Source of the DNA: Nostoc sp. ATCC 53789
GTDB taxonomy: Bacteria > Cyanobacteriota > Cyanobacteriia > Cyanobacteriales > Nostocaceae
Length of the DNA: 64,000 nucleotides
Direction of reading: 5' to 3'
Assembly: GCF_009873495.1 (NCBI RefSeq)
Contig: NZ_CP046703.1
Coordinates: forward strand, 3,186,501 to 3,250,500
The notes beneath the pieces are model-generated. The model was given only the letters and a program-made list of their open reading frames with translations, ran no database searches and had not been told where the DNA came from. Below are positions 45,771-55,455 of the stretch, in pieces. The position numbers were made by a program, and so were the translations under genes. How positions within the stretch are numbered: position 1 is the first letter of the stretch; each line of letters opens with the position of its first letter.

Positions 45771-46772
45771 TTATCTGCGATGCTGAGGATTTTTGAGAGA
45801 ATTTCTTAATTTTTGAGAAGCAGGCTGAGTTTGAGTGTTGATATTATTAGCCAGTGGAGCATTAATGGGCACTGTAAAAGGTATGCCTTTTTTAATCGCT
45901 ACACCATTTAGTTCACCATTTATATCCAAGACATAATTACCAGGGGGTAAGTTTTTAGTAATTGGTAGCAAAACTCTACGACGGCTATCAGGTAAAATTG
46001 GTGTTGTAGGTAAAAACCCTACATCCACTAAAGGCCCAGTCTTTTTGTCCTCTGGTTTTTCTAAATTAGCTATGGGTTTTGTCGCCTCAACACCTGGATA
46101 TTTAGCAGCCGGCCAGATAGCATATTGACCTTGCATCTGTACGTATGCGTTACCTTGACTAGAAATATCAAATACGGCATTGAGAGCATTAGGTTTAGTA
46201 TTTACGCTTACAGAATTTAAGACACCAATTTTCTTGATATCTCCTACATAACCGTATATTGCAACTCCTAGTTTGCCAATTAAAGTTACATTTTTAGTCC
46301 TTGAAGTAGTCCGAGGTATCTCTTCAAAATAAAGTACTGCCCGATGTTCCCCGGATTGGGGCTTAACTCTAGGACGGATGGCGAAACGAACAGTTTGTGA
46401 GCCACCTGGTGGAATTGTAAATCTAGAAGGAGTAAAAACAATCCACTGCTCTAAAGATTGCTCTTTAGGAGGAACTATTTGCACTTTATTTTCCTCATTC
46501 ATCATCCACGATTGCACATAAACCTTAAGCTCAACTGGTTGAGAATCAAGGTTTAAAACACGAACAGCTTGAGAACGTGTTTTGTTACTGTTCATATCTA
46601 TGTGAAATCTGGGTGGACTCACACCAACATTAATTGCCATTGCAGGAGGTATACTTAGAGCTAATGCTCCGATTACACCCAAGGCAATATTTATTGATTT
46701 TGGCAAGATCGGGATTAAATTCTTCACTTTTAAGCACACCATAAAGCAATTATTTTTTAAATTCAAGTACAT
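45771..46772 (-). CDS. PapD-like periplasmic fimbrial chaperone
   Basis: 333 residues. A signal peptide ends PPAMA near 47 (ATG at 46742 is an alternative start). It is followed by the PapD two-Ig-domain plan. Domain 1 holds VGVSPPRFHIDMN, VRVLNLDSQPVELKVYVQSWMMNEENKVQIVPPKEQSLEQWIVFTPSRFTIPPGGSQTVRFAIRP and GEHRAVLYFEEIP (about 48-160). Domain 2 follows to about 300 with LPPGNYVLDINGELNG. The SLxxWIxxxPxRFxIPPGxSQTVR stretch is close to archaic (sigma/Csu-type) chaperones. It begins four bases after the stop of the preceding small secreted gene, so they are coupled. Confidence 0.82.
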   Translation of the reverse strand: MYLNLKNNCFMVCLKVKNLIPILPKSINIALGVIGALALSIPPAMAINVGVSPPRFHIDMNSNKTRSQAVRVLNLDSQPVELKVYVQSWMMNEENKVQIVPPKEQSLEQWIVFTPSRFTIPPGGSQTVRFAIRPRVKPQSGEHRAVLYFEEIPRTTSRTKNVTLIGKLGVAIYGYVGDIKKIGVLNSVSVNTKPNALNAVFDISSQGNAYVQMQGQYAIWPAAKYPGVEATKPIANLEKPEDKKTGPLVDVGFLPTTPILPDSRRRVLLPITKNLPPGNYVLDINGELNGVAIKKGIPFTVPINAPLANNINTQTQPASQKLRNSLKNPQHRR

Positions 46773-46775
46773 AAA

Positions 46776-47339
46776 TTAACGGCGATCTACTACTACCGCT
46801 AATTCCCCAGCATATTGACCTGCAACTTGGGTACCAGAAATGTCCATTTTTAATCTGAATCCGCCTTGTACCAAAGCTGTATTACTATTGGGATCGCGAG
46901 AAATTTCAATTATGGGCAATGGCTCTACAACAACTTGAACCGCAGAATTAGAACGCTGTTCACTGCTAATTGCGTTACTCCTGCCATTTTCGGCTTTCAT
47001 CTCATAAGTGGCATAAAGTAAGTTCACTTGGTCTACAGGAACACGCATCTGCCAAATATTAGGAAATTCCCGAACAATCAAAGTATTAAATTGAGGAGGT
47101 GCTAATAAATCTCCTGGATTACTCACTGACTCACTTTTAGCAGTTACAGAAATTTCTGACTGTGAGATGGGAGGAATTCTCAGCCTTTGGGGAGTCGCTA
47201 ACTGGTAAATCTCTGTGGGTTCAACTGTAGGAATGAATTGTGCCACAGTCGGTATTGGTGGACACGCTAACATAGCTATACTGACAGCTATGGAATTTAG
47301 TAGATAACGTTTGCAACTCTTAGTTGGATGCCATGACAT
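46776..47339 (-). CDS. Small exported protein, candidate second subunit of the fibre locus
   Basis: 187 residues. A signal peptide (about 1-34, ending PTVAQ) is followed by a beta-rich domain with no cysteines after the signal. The C-terminal part (VQVVVEPLPIIEISRDPNSNTALVQGGFRLKMDISGTQVAGQYAGELAVVVDRR) has the strand pattern and the final G-x-Y-x-G-x-L-x-V of DUF4402/spore-coat-U-like pilins. Order in the locus (subunit, this protein, chaperone, usher) supports a structural or tip role. Sequence alone does not name it. Confidence 0.6.
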   Translation of the reverse strand: MSWHPTKSCKRYLLNSIAVSIAMLACPPIPTVAQFIPTVEPTEIYQLATPQRLRIPPISQSEISVTAKSESVSNPGDLLAPPQFNTLIVREFPNIWQMRVPVDQVNLLYATYEMKAENGRSNAISSEQRSNSAVQVVVEPLPIIEISRDPNSNTALVQGGFRLKMDISGTQVAGQYAGELAVVVDRR

Positions 47340-47570
47340 ATTGCTAAATTGTTCACATTCAAATCATGTGTACAGGTCAAATCTTTACTGAGTTTCGTTG
47401 CTAATAGATTTAATATGGGAGATATCCCCCCAGTTTCTAGGGAATTGAGGAGATATTCAAAAAGTTAACCAGTTTACTGAGTTACGTCAGCAGAAAGAGA
47501 GCAATCTGTCTTTTGCTTGCCAAGGTTTGAGTCAGATTTCTCCTCCCTCTGTCAATCAGAGAAAGGTTAG

Positions 47571-48140
47571 TTAGGGTCTGAAAGCATCAACAACCAAAGT
47601 ACCTGAGTAGGTTCCCGCCTGTGTATCAGCTAATGTGACATCTAAATCAATGTTACTTGCAGTACTATGAACTAAGCCTAGAGCAGGTTTTACGCCAACT
47701 GAAGCAGGATTAACAGCAACTGTAATACCAGCAAAACCAGCAGGTGTAATTCCTACTGAATAGTTTCCTGTGGGACTATTAGACCAAACGATATAGGCAT
47801 TGGTAATAGTTTTGCTTACAGGTGCCGCGGCCAGTGTAAAGGGGGATCCGGTAACAAGAGTACTACCAGGAGATTGGTCACTACCTGTGAAAGCAGCGGG
47901 AGTACCACCATTTGAAGTTAATAATGCTGCTCCTGCTCCACCAACTAAATCTGCTGGAGTAATGGGTACAGTAGCAGTTGTGATAGTTCTCAAAAACAGA
48001 ATTTCTGGGACAGTGACATCAACGTTGATCGTCTCTGTTTCAGTACCTGGAGCAATCTGAGCGTTAACAGGAGCAGAAAGAATTGCACCACCTATAATAG
48101 CAGTACCAAAAGCAGCAAGAGCTAAAAATTTGTTCTTCAT
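47571..48140 (-). CDS. Candidate major fibre subunit (DUF4402/coat-protein-U-like)
   Basis: 189 residues from ATG 48140 (MKNKFLALAAFGTAIIGGAI); ATGs at 48152 and 48182 are possible. The signal peptide ends APVNAQ. The mature protein is Thr/Ala/Val-rich and beta-stranded, with no cysteine: INVDVTVPEILFLRTITTATVPIT near the front, SNSPTGNYSVGITPAG in the middle, and LDVTLADTQAGTYSGTLVVDAFRP at the end. The closing A-GTYSGTLVV pattern is the beta-strand end seen in archaic pilins. It is the first gene of the four-gene group. The downstream gap of 231 bp may hold a partial terminator favouring high subunit level (inference). Confidence 0.65.
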   Translation of the reverse strand: MKNKFLALAAFGTAIIGGAILSAPVNAQIAPGTETETINVDVTVPEILFLRTITTATVPITPADLVGGAGAALLTSNGGTPAAFTGSDQSPGSTLVTGSPFTLAAAPVSKTITNAYIVWSNSPTGNYSVGITPAGFAGITVAVNPASVGVKPALGLVHSTASNIDLDVTLADTQAGTYSGTLVVDAFRP

Positions 48141-48294
48141 ATTAGAAAACATTTCCCTATTTTTTGTGTTGACCGTTAGCAAATCTCGTTGACTCGATAG
48201 TTTGTCTACAAATGGCTGAAATTTTAGTGAAACTGCAACCAGTTAAATTTGGCTTATTCTTATATGGACTTTGTTATGAACAATCACCTCCTGT

Positions 48295-51006
48295 TTAAAG
48301 CACGTACAATTCTGTACCGTTAGTCCCGTTGTTGGCGGTGAAGAACAGCTGTGTACCAACGACAGTCAGCCTGCCGGGGTTAGCATTTCCTGTAGCGTTA
48401 ATGTTGCTAACCTTACGAGTATTGGCAGTTGTGCCGTCACTGAACCACATCTCCCTGTTACTGCCATTAGAAGCAGCAAAAGCCAGGGTGCCATTGAAAT
48501 TAACGAGACTAGTGGGAATACTGTTATTAGGCTGGTTATTTCCATCTGTGCCAGCCCAAATATCTTTGACAACTACTGTGTTGGCATCTGTGCCATCAGT
48601 TCGCCACAATTCTAGACCAGTTACTGGGTCGTTGCCAACAAAGTAGAGAATATTACCAACAGCAGTTAGAGAGAAAGACCCAAAACCAACATTAGGTGCT
48701 TGTCCATTAGTTCTGATGTTGACGGTTCCGCTAGATGTTCCATCACTCTTCCACAGTTCCAAGTTAAAGTCATTATCGCTATCTGTCACAAAATACAAAG
48801 TGTTACCAACGGCTGTCAAATATGTCGGCGCGAACCCATTGTTCCCAGGTGTAATATCTTTCAGCAAGCTAGCTGTTGTACCACTTTGGTATTTCCAGAC
48901 CTCAAAACCGCTTGTACCATTGCTGGCAGTGAAGTAGAGTGTACTATCAACTACTCTAAAGTGTGCAGGATATGATTGAGTAGTTCCTCCGACACTAATA
49001 ATTTGCGTACCGCTTATAGTGCCATCAGTTGACCAAAGCTCACTGTTGTTTTTAGCTGTGAAAAAGAGCTTACTGTTAAAAGCAACGAAAGTGGGTGATT
49101 GAGAATTACTGAAACTAGGGTTAATATCTACTAAACTGACACTTGTGCTGTTATAAACCCACAGTTTTCTGATATTGCTGCTATCAACTGCTGTAAAGAA
49201 AAGTTTGTTACTAACGACAGTGAGATTACTTGGATTAGAACTGCCAGTATTCAGATTAATATCACTAATTCTAGTTACAGACGCGCCATTGTACTCCCAA
49301 AGTTCTGTACCAAAAGTGCTGTTAGTAGCTGTAAAGTATAACTTGTTATTGAAAACAATCAGATCATCAGGATTAAAACCATTAGCATTAGTAATGCGGG
49401 TATTTGTAGTTCCATTAGTCCTCCATAGTTGAATACCTGTAGTACCATCATTGGCAGTAAAGTACAAAGCGTTATTCCAAGTGGTCAAGTTATCAGGGTC
49501 AGAACTACCAAGACCAAGATTTATTTCCAGTTGTTGGGCTTGTGGTTCTACCGTTATGCCCAAGTTGTAGAAAGTTTCGGCTGAACCAGAAGGATAGATC
49601 CGAATGTAGTATGTACCAGCACTCAGGGAAAGATTGCTGATAGTTTCGTTGCTATTTCCGGTTTGATTAGATATCGCTATTTGTGTATTAACGCTGTTGA
49701 ATAGCCGTACATCTGCATTGTCACTCAAGCCAGAAAGACTGAGATTAAAAGAACTGCTGGTGTTAAGATTGAACTTATAGTAATCATCAAAATCTATAGT
49801 GCCCACGAACTCACTGCGGGAAATAGAACCGTTTAAAGTACCTAAATTTTGGGCTGCCCCTTGATTGTTACCAGCTTGGTCTGGGCCTATGGTTTGTGCA
49901 ACCGCACTTAGAGTATAGTTAGCTGTTGTTGTACCAGCACCACGACTTACTAAGATGTTGTAAGTACCAGGATTTAAGCTGCGGCGAATTGCATCTAGGG
50001 TTGTTCCTGATTGGTTTGTGGTTGGAACAATGCCATTACCATTTTGGTCTTGCAGTGTTAAATTAGCATCTGCTGAGAGTGATGTGAATCGGATATCAAC
50101 TAAGGCGGTTGAGTTGAGAGTGAACTTGTAATAGTCTTGAGTATCAATAGTGTTGACTAAATCTGAGATAGTGGCAGGAAGACTGACAACACTGGCATTT
50201 GCTACAGTGTTTCCTCCTTGATCTGGGGCATCTGCGGTAAAATTAACCTGCAAATTATAGTTAGTAGAGTCTGCGGCTCCATAGACTTGGATATAGTAAC
50301 TACCTGCGGCTAAAGAACGATTTATAGAATCTTGGTTTATACCTGTTTGAGTACTAGTGGCGGCAGGTTGAAAAGATTGTCCAGAGCTATTCAACAACTG
50401 TATGTCAGCATTGCCACTTGAAGGATTGAGGTTAATATTAATAGTGCCATTATTATTTAAGGTGAATTTGTAGTAGTCGCTAATATCTGTAACAAAGCCG
50501 CTACTTGCGACAAAATCAGTTCCACTGTAGCTGCCGCCATTGACAAATCCACTAATATCTCTGTTAGTGTTTGCCAGTGCAATTGTATTGTCAGAGATGC
50601 CACTATCTTGAATGGCTTCGGCTGAGAGAGTAAGATTATAAGTTGTACTAACTGCCCCAGTTACTAAATAAATCCGGGCATAGTAAGTGTTGGGAGCTTG
50701 GTTATTAAGGGTAAAACGTATATTTTCTGATGCATTACCAGACAAGCCAGGAGCAGTAATGGTTGAACCATTACTATCTGTCAAGATTAAATTGGCATTA
50801 CTATTTGCTGCTAATCCATCTAGACTCAAGGTAACTATACTAGAACTACTTAGAGTAAATTTATAGTAATCGTTTGTATCAAGGTTGCTGAGAGAGTCTT
50901 GAAAGGTGTTGCTTGTACTGGTTAGAGAACCACCGATATAAGTTGCAGTATTTAAAGCTGTGGCTGTTGTACTTCCTGGATCGGTGAATCCTGAATAAGT
51001 TGGCAT
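48295..51006 (-). CDS. Very long repeat protein: PPC domains plus ELWxxDGT repeats
   Basis: 903 residues with no Sec signal. Residues about 1-490 hold four bacterial pre-peptidase C-terminal (PPC) domains, each with a DYYKFTL motif and a YY(A/I)R/V(I)Y-like strand. Residues about 490-903 hold eight or nine beta-propeller-like repeats of the ELWxxDGT type (LWRTNGT, GTELWEYNG, ELWSTDGT, LELWKSDGT, LELWRTDGT). The protein is acidic and Ser/Thr/Asn-rich with no Cys, as for large type-I-secreted adhesins of cyanobacteria. It lies 154 bp upstream of the subunit gene on the same strand and may belong to the surface-fibre locus. Confidence 0.8.
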   Translation of the reverse strand: MPTYSGFTDPGSTTATALNTATYIGGSLTSTSNTFQDSLSNLDTNDYYKFTLSSSSIVTLSLDGLAANSNANLILTDSNGSTITAPGLSGNASENIRFTLNNQAPNTYYARIYLVTGAVSTTYNLTLSAEAIQDSGISDNTIALANTNRDISGFVNGGSYSGTDFVASSGFVTDISDYYKFTLNNNGTININLNPSSGNADIQLLNSSGQSFQPAATSTQTGINQDSINRSLAAGSYYIQVYGAADSTNYNLQVNFTADAPDQGGNTVANASVVSLPATISDLVNTIDTQDYYKFTLNSTALVDIRFTSLSADANLTLQDQNGNGIVPTTNQSGTTLDAIRRSLNPGTYNILVSRGAGTTTANYTLSAVAQTIGPDQAGNNQGAAQNLGTLNGSISRSEFVGTIDFDDYYKFNLNTSSSFNLSLSGLSDNADVRLFNSVNTQIAISNQTGNSNETISNLSLSAGTYYIRIYPSGSAETFYNLGITVEPQAQQLEINLGLGSSDPDNLTTWNNALYFTANDGTTGIQLWRTNGTTNTRITNANGFNPDDLIVFNNKLYFTATNSTFGTELWEYNGASVTRISDINLNTGSSNPSNLTVVSNKLFFTAVDSSNIRKLWVYNSTSVSLVDINPSFSNSQSPTFVAFNSKLFFTAKNNSELWSTDGTISGTQIISVGGTTQSYPAHFRVVDSTLYFTASNGTSGFEVWKYQSGTTASLLKDITPGNNGFAPTYLTAVGNTLYFVTDSDNDFNLELWKSDGTSSGTVNIRTNGQAPNVGFGSFSLTAVGNILYFVGNDPVTGLELWRTDGTDANTVVVKDIWAGTDGNNQPNNSIPTSLVNFNGTLAFAASNGSNREMWFSDGTTANTRKVSNINATGNANPGRLTVVGTQLFFTANNGTNGTELYVL

Positions 51007-51751
51007 AAGTTATCTATTATTTTTTATAAAATAAACACTTGTATTGGCTGCAAATTTCTCATATCTTTACAACTAACGCAAGTTTATTGCTATTAATCAA
51101 CCACAAAGTTTCTGTTACTTGCAGCAAATCATTAGCCTGTATCGTGGTGATGCACTCTTTCAGAAATATGGTTTTTACTTTCGTAATTTAAGCGGTTGTA
51201 TGTTAATTAGTTGATGTGAAATATTTCAAATCCTGATATTTGTTGCACCTGTGTAAATAGATAACTGCATAAATTTGAGTCTAGGGTTCTAGTTTTAAAC
51301 ACACTGCTGAATCTTCCTAGTCTTTCGTTAACAGTCAACTTGGTTCATTTCAGCGAAAAATAAGTACTAGATGAGGAAAGTTATTGCCATTACTAAGTTG
51401 CTCAAACTTTTTGTAGCCAATTGTAATTTTGTTACAACTTTATCAATTCATCCACAAAAGAGTTATGTATTAGCTGTTGCGATGAAATTTTTAATGTTCT
51501 TTTGCATTTCTCCTTCAAACTTCACTGCAAATAGAATTTAACTCTTAGGCAAAAGATGATGCCTGCGTAAAAGTACTTAATTTCATGAGATTAATCGTAA
51601 AAAATAAATTATTTTTCTAAAGAATTTTAGTGTAAAAAATTTTATGATTAGATCCTGATTAATAGTATTTTCAAGGGAAATAATCGATAATACCATATCT
51701 GTTTTTCTTTGCTAACTCGCTTACCCAAAGCATTTTTCGCGGTATTGCAAT
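51007..51751. other. AT-rich intergenic region
   Basis: 745 bp between the divergent PPC-repeat and sensor-kinase genes, with stops in all frames. It must hold the promoters of both. No repeat, RNA gene or operator was recognised. Confidence 0.4.
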
Positions 51752-53239
51752 ATGTTTCAAGCTACTCGTCGCCGTCTCGCTCTTTGGTATACTGCCGTCA
51801 CTGCTGTATTACTACTACTGTTTGCCAGTGGCGTTTATTTATACGTCCGCAGTACACTGATTGAGCGCATTGACGATACCCTTAACCATGTAGTGGAAAT
51901 AGTGGAGCGTTGTCTCACAACAAGCCCCTGTGCATCTAAGCTCATATTTGAGCCAATTGATGCTGATGCAGATAAATTTCGCATTAATAATCTAGAAGCC
52001 AGTTTTCCTGAGAATGCCGACACCGTAGAAGATGACCACATCGACCTTGAATGGTTTAGTCCAACTGGTGAATTACTTTGGTCAACGCTATCCGAACCCC
52101 TAAATATTCCTATTCATGCCAACCGCACTGGTGAAACTGTGCGCGTAGTTAAGGGGGAGAAAGAAAAAGGCAAAGATGATAAACTCTTCACTCCTAACTC
52201 CCCACTCTTTACTCCCCACTCCCCATTGTTATTACGGCAAGTTACTCAACGGGTGGAAGTAGGGCGGCAAGTATTAGGATATCTGCGTGTTAGTCATCCC
52301 TGGTTTGAAGTCACTAAACCCAGCCGTGAGTTAATTTTTGATTTGGCGCTAGGTATTGGGTTAATGGTGCTTTCTGTCGGCGCAAGTGGCTGGTTTCTTT
52401 CGGGTAAAGCGATGGAACCTGTAGGTGAATCTTATCAACGCCTCAAACAATTCACTGCTGATGCTTCCCACGAACTTAGAAGTCCGATTACTTTAATTCA
52501 AACAAATGTGCAAGTTGCCCTTGCTGACTTGGATTTAGCAGAGACAGAAACGACTAATTCTTTGCAGTATCGGCAACAGTTAAAGGTGGTGGAACGCTTA
52601 ACCCAGCGTTTGGGTAAATTAGTCAATGACTTACTTTTCTTAGCACGACAGGATAGTGGGATTAGCAAAGATATTTTTTCACCTTGTCCGCTAGATGCCT
52701 TGCTGATGGAAGTGGTTGAAGAACAACAATTGTTAGTCCCTGAAAAAAAAATCGCTCTTTCTCTAGACTTAGTTGATCCTCCTGCTTCTGAAACTAACCC
52801 TGAATTATTGGAAAATTGGTTTACCTTTGTGGGTAATTGGGATCAACTGGTGCGCCTGTTCACAAATTTAATTGCTAATGCCTTGCATTACACTCCAACT
52901 GGCGGACGGGTGAATGTTGAATTAGCGCGGATAGAAGGAATAAATCGAGTTTCTGGACTACGTTATACCAGTGCCCAGTTGCAAGTTAAGGTGAGTGATA
53001 CCGGAGTTGGAATCCCAGCAGAGGCACTACCACGCTTGTTTGACCGCTTTTATCGGGTAGATCCAGCACGAACTCATACAACAGGGAATACAGCTACAGC
53101 TAGCGCTACTGGTTCAGGATTGGGATTAGCGATCGCTCAAGCTATTGTCGAACATCATCAGGGTCATATTCAAGTTGAAAGCACTCAAGGCATTGGCACA
53201 ACGTTTACTGTGACTTTACCGATAACTCTTGAGTCTTAA
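51752..53239 (+). CDS. Membrane sensor histidine kinase with repeat-derived insert in the sensor domain
   Basis: 495 residues. Two membrane helices (about 12-33 and 197-216) enclose a periplasmic sensor domain. HisKA has His240 in FTADASHELRSPITLIQTN, and HATPase has NLIANALHYTPTGG, DTGVGIP and GSGLGLAIAQ. Layout resembles RppB/NrsS-type kinases, but no response regulator is adjacent. Residues about 135-160 (GEKEKGKDDKLFTPNSPLFTPHSPL) are coded by DNA with the CTCCCCACTC composition of intergenic repeats and look inserted in frame. The rest reads as a normal kinase, so activity is plausible. Confidence 0.88.
   Translation: MFQATRRRLALWYTAVTAVLLLLFASGVYLYVRSTLIERIDDTLNHVVEIVERCLTTSPCASKLIFEPIDADADKFRINNLEASFPENADTVEDDHIDLEWFSPTGELLWSTLSEPLNIPIHANRTGETVRVVKGEKEKGKDDKLFTPNSPLFTPHSPLLLRQVTQRVEVGRQVLGYLRVSHPWFEVTKPSRELIFDLALGIGLMVLSVGASGWFLSGKAMEPVGESYQRLKQFTADASHELRSPITLIQTNVQVALADLDLAETETTNSLQYRQQLKVVERLTQRLGKLVNDLLFLARQDSGISKDIFSPCPLDALLMEVVEEQQLLVPEKKIALSLDLVDPPASETNPELLENWFTFVGNWDQLVRLFTNLIANALHYTPTGGRVNVELARIEGINRVSGLRYTSAQLQVKVSDTGVGIPAEALPRLFDRFYRVDPARTHTTGNTATASATGSGLGLAIAQAIVEHHQGHIQVESTQGIGTTFTVTLPITLES
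52154..52234. repeat. Intergenic-type repeat inside the sensor-kinase gene
   Basis: About 80 bp with a GGGAGAAAG...GGCAAAG run followed by ACTCCTAACTCCCCACTC and ACTCCCCACTCCCCA. Its composition is like the spacer repeats elsewhere in the window and unlike the flanking coding sequence. Its length keeps the frame open. Confidence 0.65.
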
Positions 53240-53513
53240 ATCGCAAATTCAACAATTGTTTCCTGTGACAGATGTAGATAAGTGAATTTATTTACTAATT
53301 TATATACCATCAATTGCATATTTAGCCATTAATTTGAAACTTTAGAATGAGATATTTATGTCTGCTAATCTATTATTTCTAAACCTCTAGCTAGAGAACA
53401 AAGCTTGACTATATTGTTAAAATCTACGTGTTTAGATAACAGATTAGCCAACTAATTAAATTTGCTGGTTGAAAAATTTTTAAAGAAAGAAAAATTTAGA
53501 TCAGGAGCCAATC

Positions 53514-54248
53514 ATGAATATGAAGCGTCAAAACTTTCGTAAGTCTGCTGAGTTATTTGGTGCTATTTGTGGTGGATTAATGATTAGTCTGCCAGTAATT
53601 CCTCAAGCAATAGCACAACAATCAGTAGGACAAGAATCTACTCCGAAGATTAACCCCTGTCCGAGAATTTTCTACGAAGAACCACATAATAGTCGGGTTG
53701 TGGTACCACAAGGATGTCCTCCGAATGCACTAACTCAAAGACTAGCTGCTCAAGGGCTTCTTCCCACCTCTGCTACTCCATCACAAGAGCAAACAAGATT
53801 GGGTGTCGGCGGTGAATCTCCAGAAACAGGTGTCACACCACCACGCCCAGCCCCTGGAGATCAAACTCAACAGCCCTCACCAGGTGCGGTTTCGACCGAT
53901 CGACCACAACAACTACAACCACGACAAACTCCCAGCGCGACGATCGCACTGGCAAATGGTACAGTTAATATCAGATTGGTAAATGACACTGCGGCTAATG
54001 TAACTTTCCAAGTGATTGGCGATACGGCACCGCGATCGCTACAAGGTAAATCAAATGTAATATTGCAAGGTTTAAGGGCACCAGTAACGGTGACATTTGA
54101 ACGAGAAGATGGTGGACAGTTGAGAGTGACTCCACAAGCTTCTTCAGAGCCAGGAAACTTAGAAGTTAGATTTAACGAAGCCACCAATGCAGCACAGGGC
54201 AGAAGTGCTATGAGAATTGAACGAAATGGTTCAGTCTTCTTAAATTAA
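53514..54248 (+). CDS. Exported cyanobacterial protein of unknown function
   Basis: 244 residues; AGGAG seven bases before the ATG at 53514. A signal peptide (about 1-35, ending AIAQ) is followed by a Cys-containing stretch (INPCPRIFYEEPHNSRVVVPQGCPPNA, about 46-75). A Pro/Gln/Thr-rich linker (80-143) leads to a beta domain (about 144-244; GTVNIRLVNDTAANVTFQVIGDT, VILQGLRAPVTVTFEREDGGQLRV). I do not recognise a named family. The two Cys may form a disulfide. It is probably periplasmic or attached to the wall. It is convergent with the TPR gene. Confidence 0.65.
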   Translation: MNMKRQNFRKSAELFGAICGGLMISLPVIPQAIAQQSVGQESTPKINPCPRIFYEEPHNSRVVVPQGCPPNALTQRLAAQGLLPTSATPSQEQTRLGVGGESPETGVTPPRPAPGDQTQQPSPGAVSTDRPQQLQPRQTPSATIALANGTVNIRLVNDTAANVTFQVIGDTAPRSLQGKSNVILQGLRAPVTVTFEREDGGQLRVTPQASSEPGNLEVRFNEATNAAQGRSAMRIERNGSVFLN

Positions 54249-54260
54249 TCAAATTAAGTA

Positions 54261-54293
54261 CGAAAGTAGGGGCGATTTATGCCCCTATTTTCG
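54261..54293. terminator. Bidirectional terminator hairpin
   Basis: CGAAAGTAGGGGC (54261-54273) pairs with GCCCCTATTTTCG (54281-54293) with one G-T pair and a seven-base loop, between two convergent genes. The right arm includes the stop codon of the TPR gene. Confidence 0.8.
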
Positions 54294-55358
54294 CTGAAGC
54301 ATTTTAGTTAGCTGATCTAGCAATTGCACTTCTTGCTTACTGTCTTCCAATGTCCGCGCCAGTATAATCGCCCTTTCGTAAAAATTACGGGCAGTTAGAT
54401 AATTACCTTGTTGTTTGTATAACTGAGCGTAAGACTCAAAAGATTTTAATTCTTCTCGCAAATTTTGCAATTCTTTAGCGAGTGCTAAACGTTGCTCTAG
54501 TAAATCAAAAGCTCTCTCGTAGCGTCCAATAGCAGTGTGAGCTTTCACTAAACCGTCAATTGCCCGTAATTCATTGGTGCGATCGCGGTTAGTTTTAGCT
54601 GTCCGCATCGCTTCACCATAGGTAGCAATGGTATCTTGATAATTTCCCGATGCTCGGTAGGCATCACCTAAATTATTCAGGGTATTTGCTTCACCAATGG
54701 CATCGCCAGTCTGACGGCGGAAAATTAAGGCATTTTCATACAATTTAATCGCCTTGTTGTAATCTCCCAACCTAGCAGTTACCAAACCCAAATTGCTCAA
54801 AGACAGTCCTTCCCCTTCAATGTTTTTGACACCGTGAGCAATTGCGAGTGCATCTTCAACTGTTTTACCAGCAGCAGAAACTTCTCCTTGTTGCAGGAAA
54901 AATGTACCGATATTATTTAGCACAAAAATCTGAGCTTGGAAGTCTTTCGTATCACGAGCGATCGCTAATCCTCGTCGTAAAGCATCTTCCGCCTCTTTTG
55001 CACTATCAATCTGGATATAAGCCTTTGCAAGCAAATTGTAAGTCAGACCTTGTGCTTTTAGGTCGCCAATTGAGTGATATAGTTCTAGTGCCTGCAAGCA
55101 AGATGCAATTGTTTTATCGGCATATCCTGAAGCGTATTGTTGTTGACCGATACGTAGAAAGCTATCTGCTTCATCTCTTGATTGTCGCCCAACAGAACTA
55201 TTTAAAGGACGATGGAGTTGTTGCGTAATATCAGCCGCACCAGCAGCTATAGGACTCAGCAAAAAAGTAAGCAGTAAAAAGCTGTGTAAAAGCACATGGG
55301 GACGATAAATCACACCTACACAAACTAATTGCCTTGGAAATACAAGCCGTTGTTTCAT
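54285..55358 (-). CDS. Exported TPR-repeat protein
   Basis: 357 residues. The signal peptide (hydrophobic core about 22-40, ending AAGAA) is followed by about seven tetratricopeptide units (about 60-350). Examples are GLTYNLLAKAYIQIDSAKEAEDALRRGLAIAR, GLSLSNLGLVTARLGDYNKAIKLYENALIFRR and ANTLNNLGDAYRASGNYQDTIATYGEAM. There is no catalytic domain. TPR proteins of this kind are scaffolds; a periplasmic place is expected. An ATG a few codons in would also keep the signal. The sigma-like gene lies 97 bp upstream on the same strand. Confidence 0.82.
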   Translation of the reverse strand: MKQRLVFPRQLVCVGVIYRPHVLLHSFLLLTFLLSPIAAGAADITQQLHRPLNSSVGRQSRDEADSFLRIGQQQYASGYADKTIASCLQALELYHSIGDLKAQGLTYNLLAKAYIQIDSAKEAEDALRRGLAIARDTKDFQAQIFVLNNIGTFFLQQGEVSAAGKTVEDALAIAHGVKNIEGEGLSLSNLGLVTARLGDYNKAIKLYENALIFRRQTGDAIGEANTLNNLGDAYRASGNYQDTIATYGEAMRTAKTNRDRTNELRAIDGLVKAHTAIGRYERAFDLLEQRLALAKELQNLREELKSFESYAQLYKQQGNYLTARNFYERAIILARTLEDSKQEVQLLDQLTKMLQRK

Positions 55359-55455
55359 AAAAATTACCCGTAAAGTTGCGGGTTTAAGTAGAAGGTCTAA
55401 GAAGAGTTTTAAGTTTATAAATTGAAGACAAAGAATATACGTGTTTACACTTAAG

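Noticed and set aside
48329..49432. Plus-strand open frames opposite the PPC/ELW repeat gene
   Set aside because: Periodic composition of the repeat protein creates them; the repeats make sense only on the minus strand.
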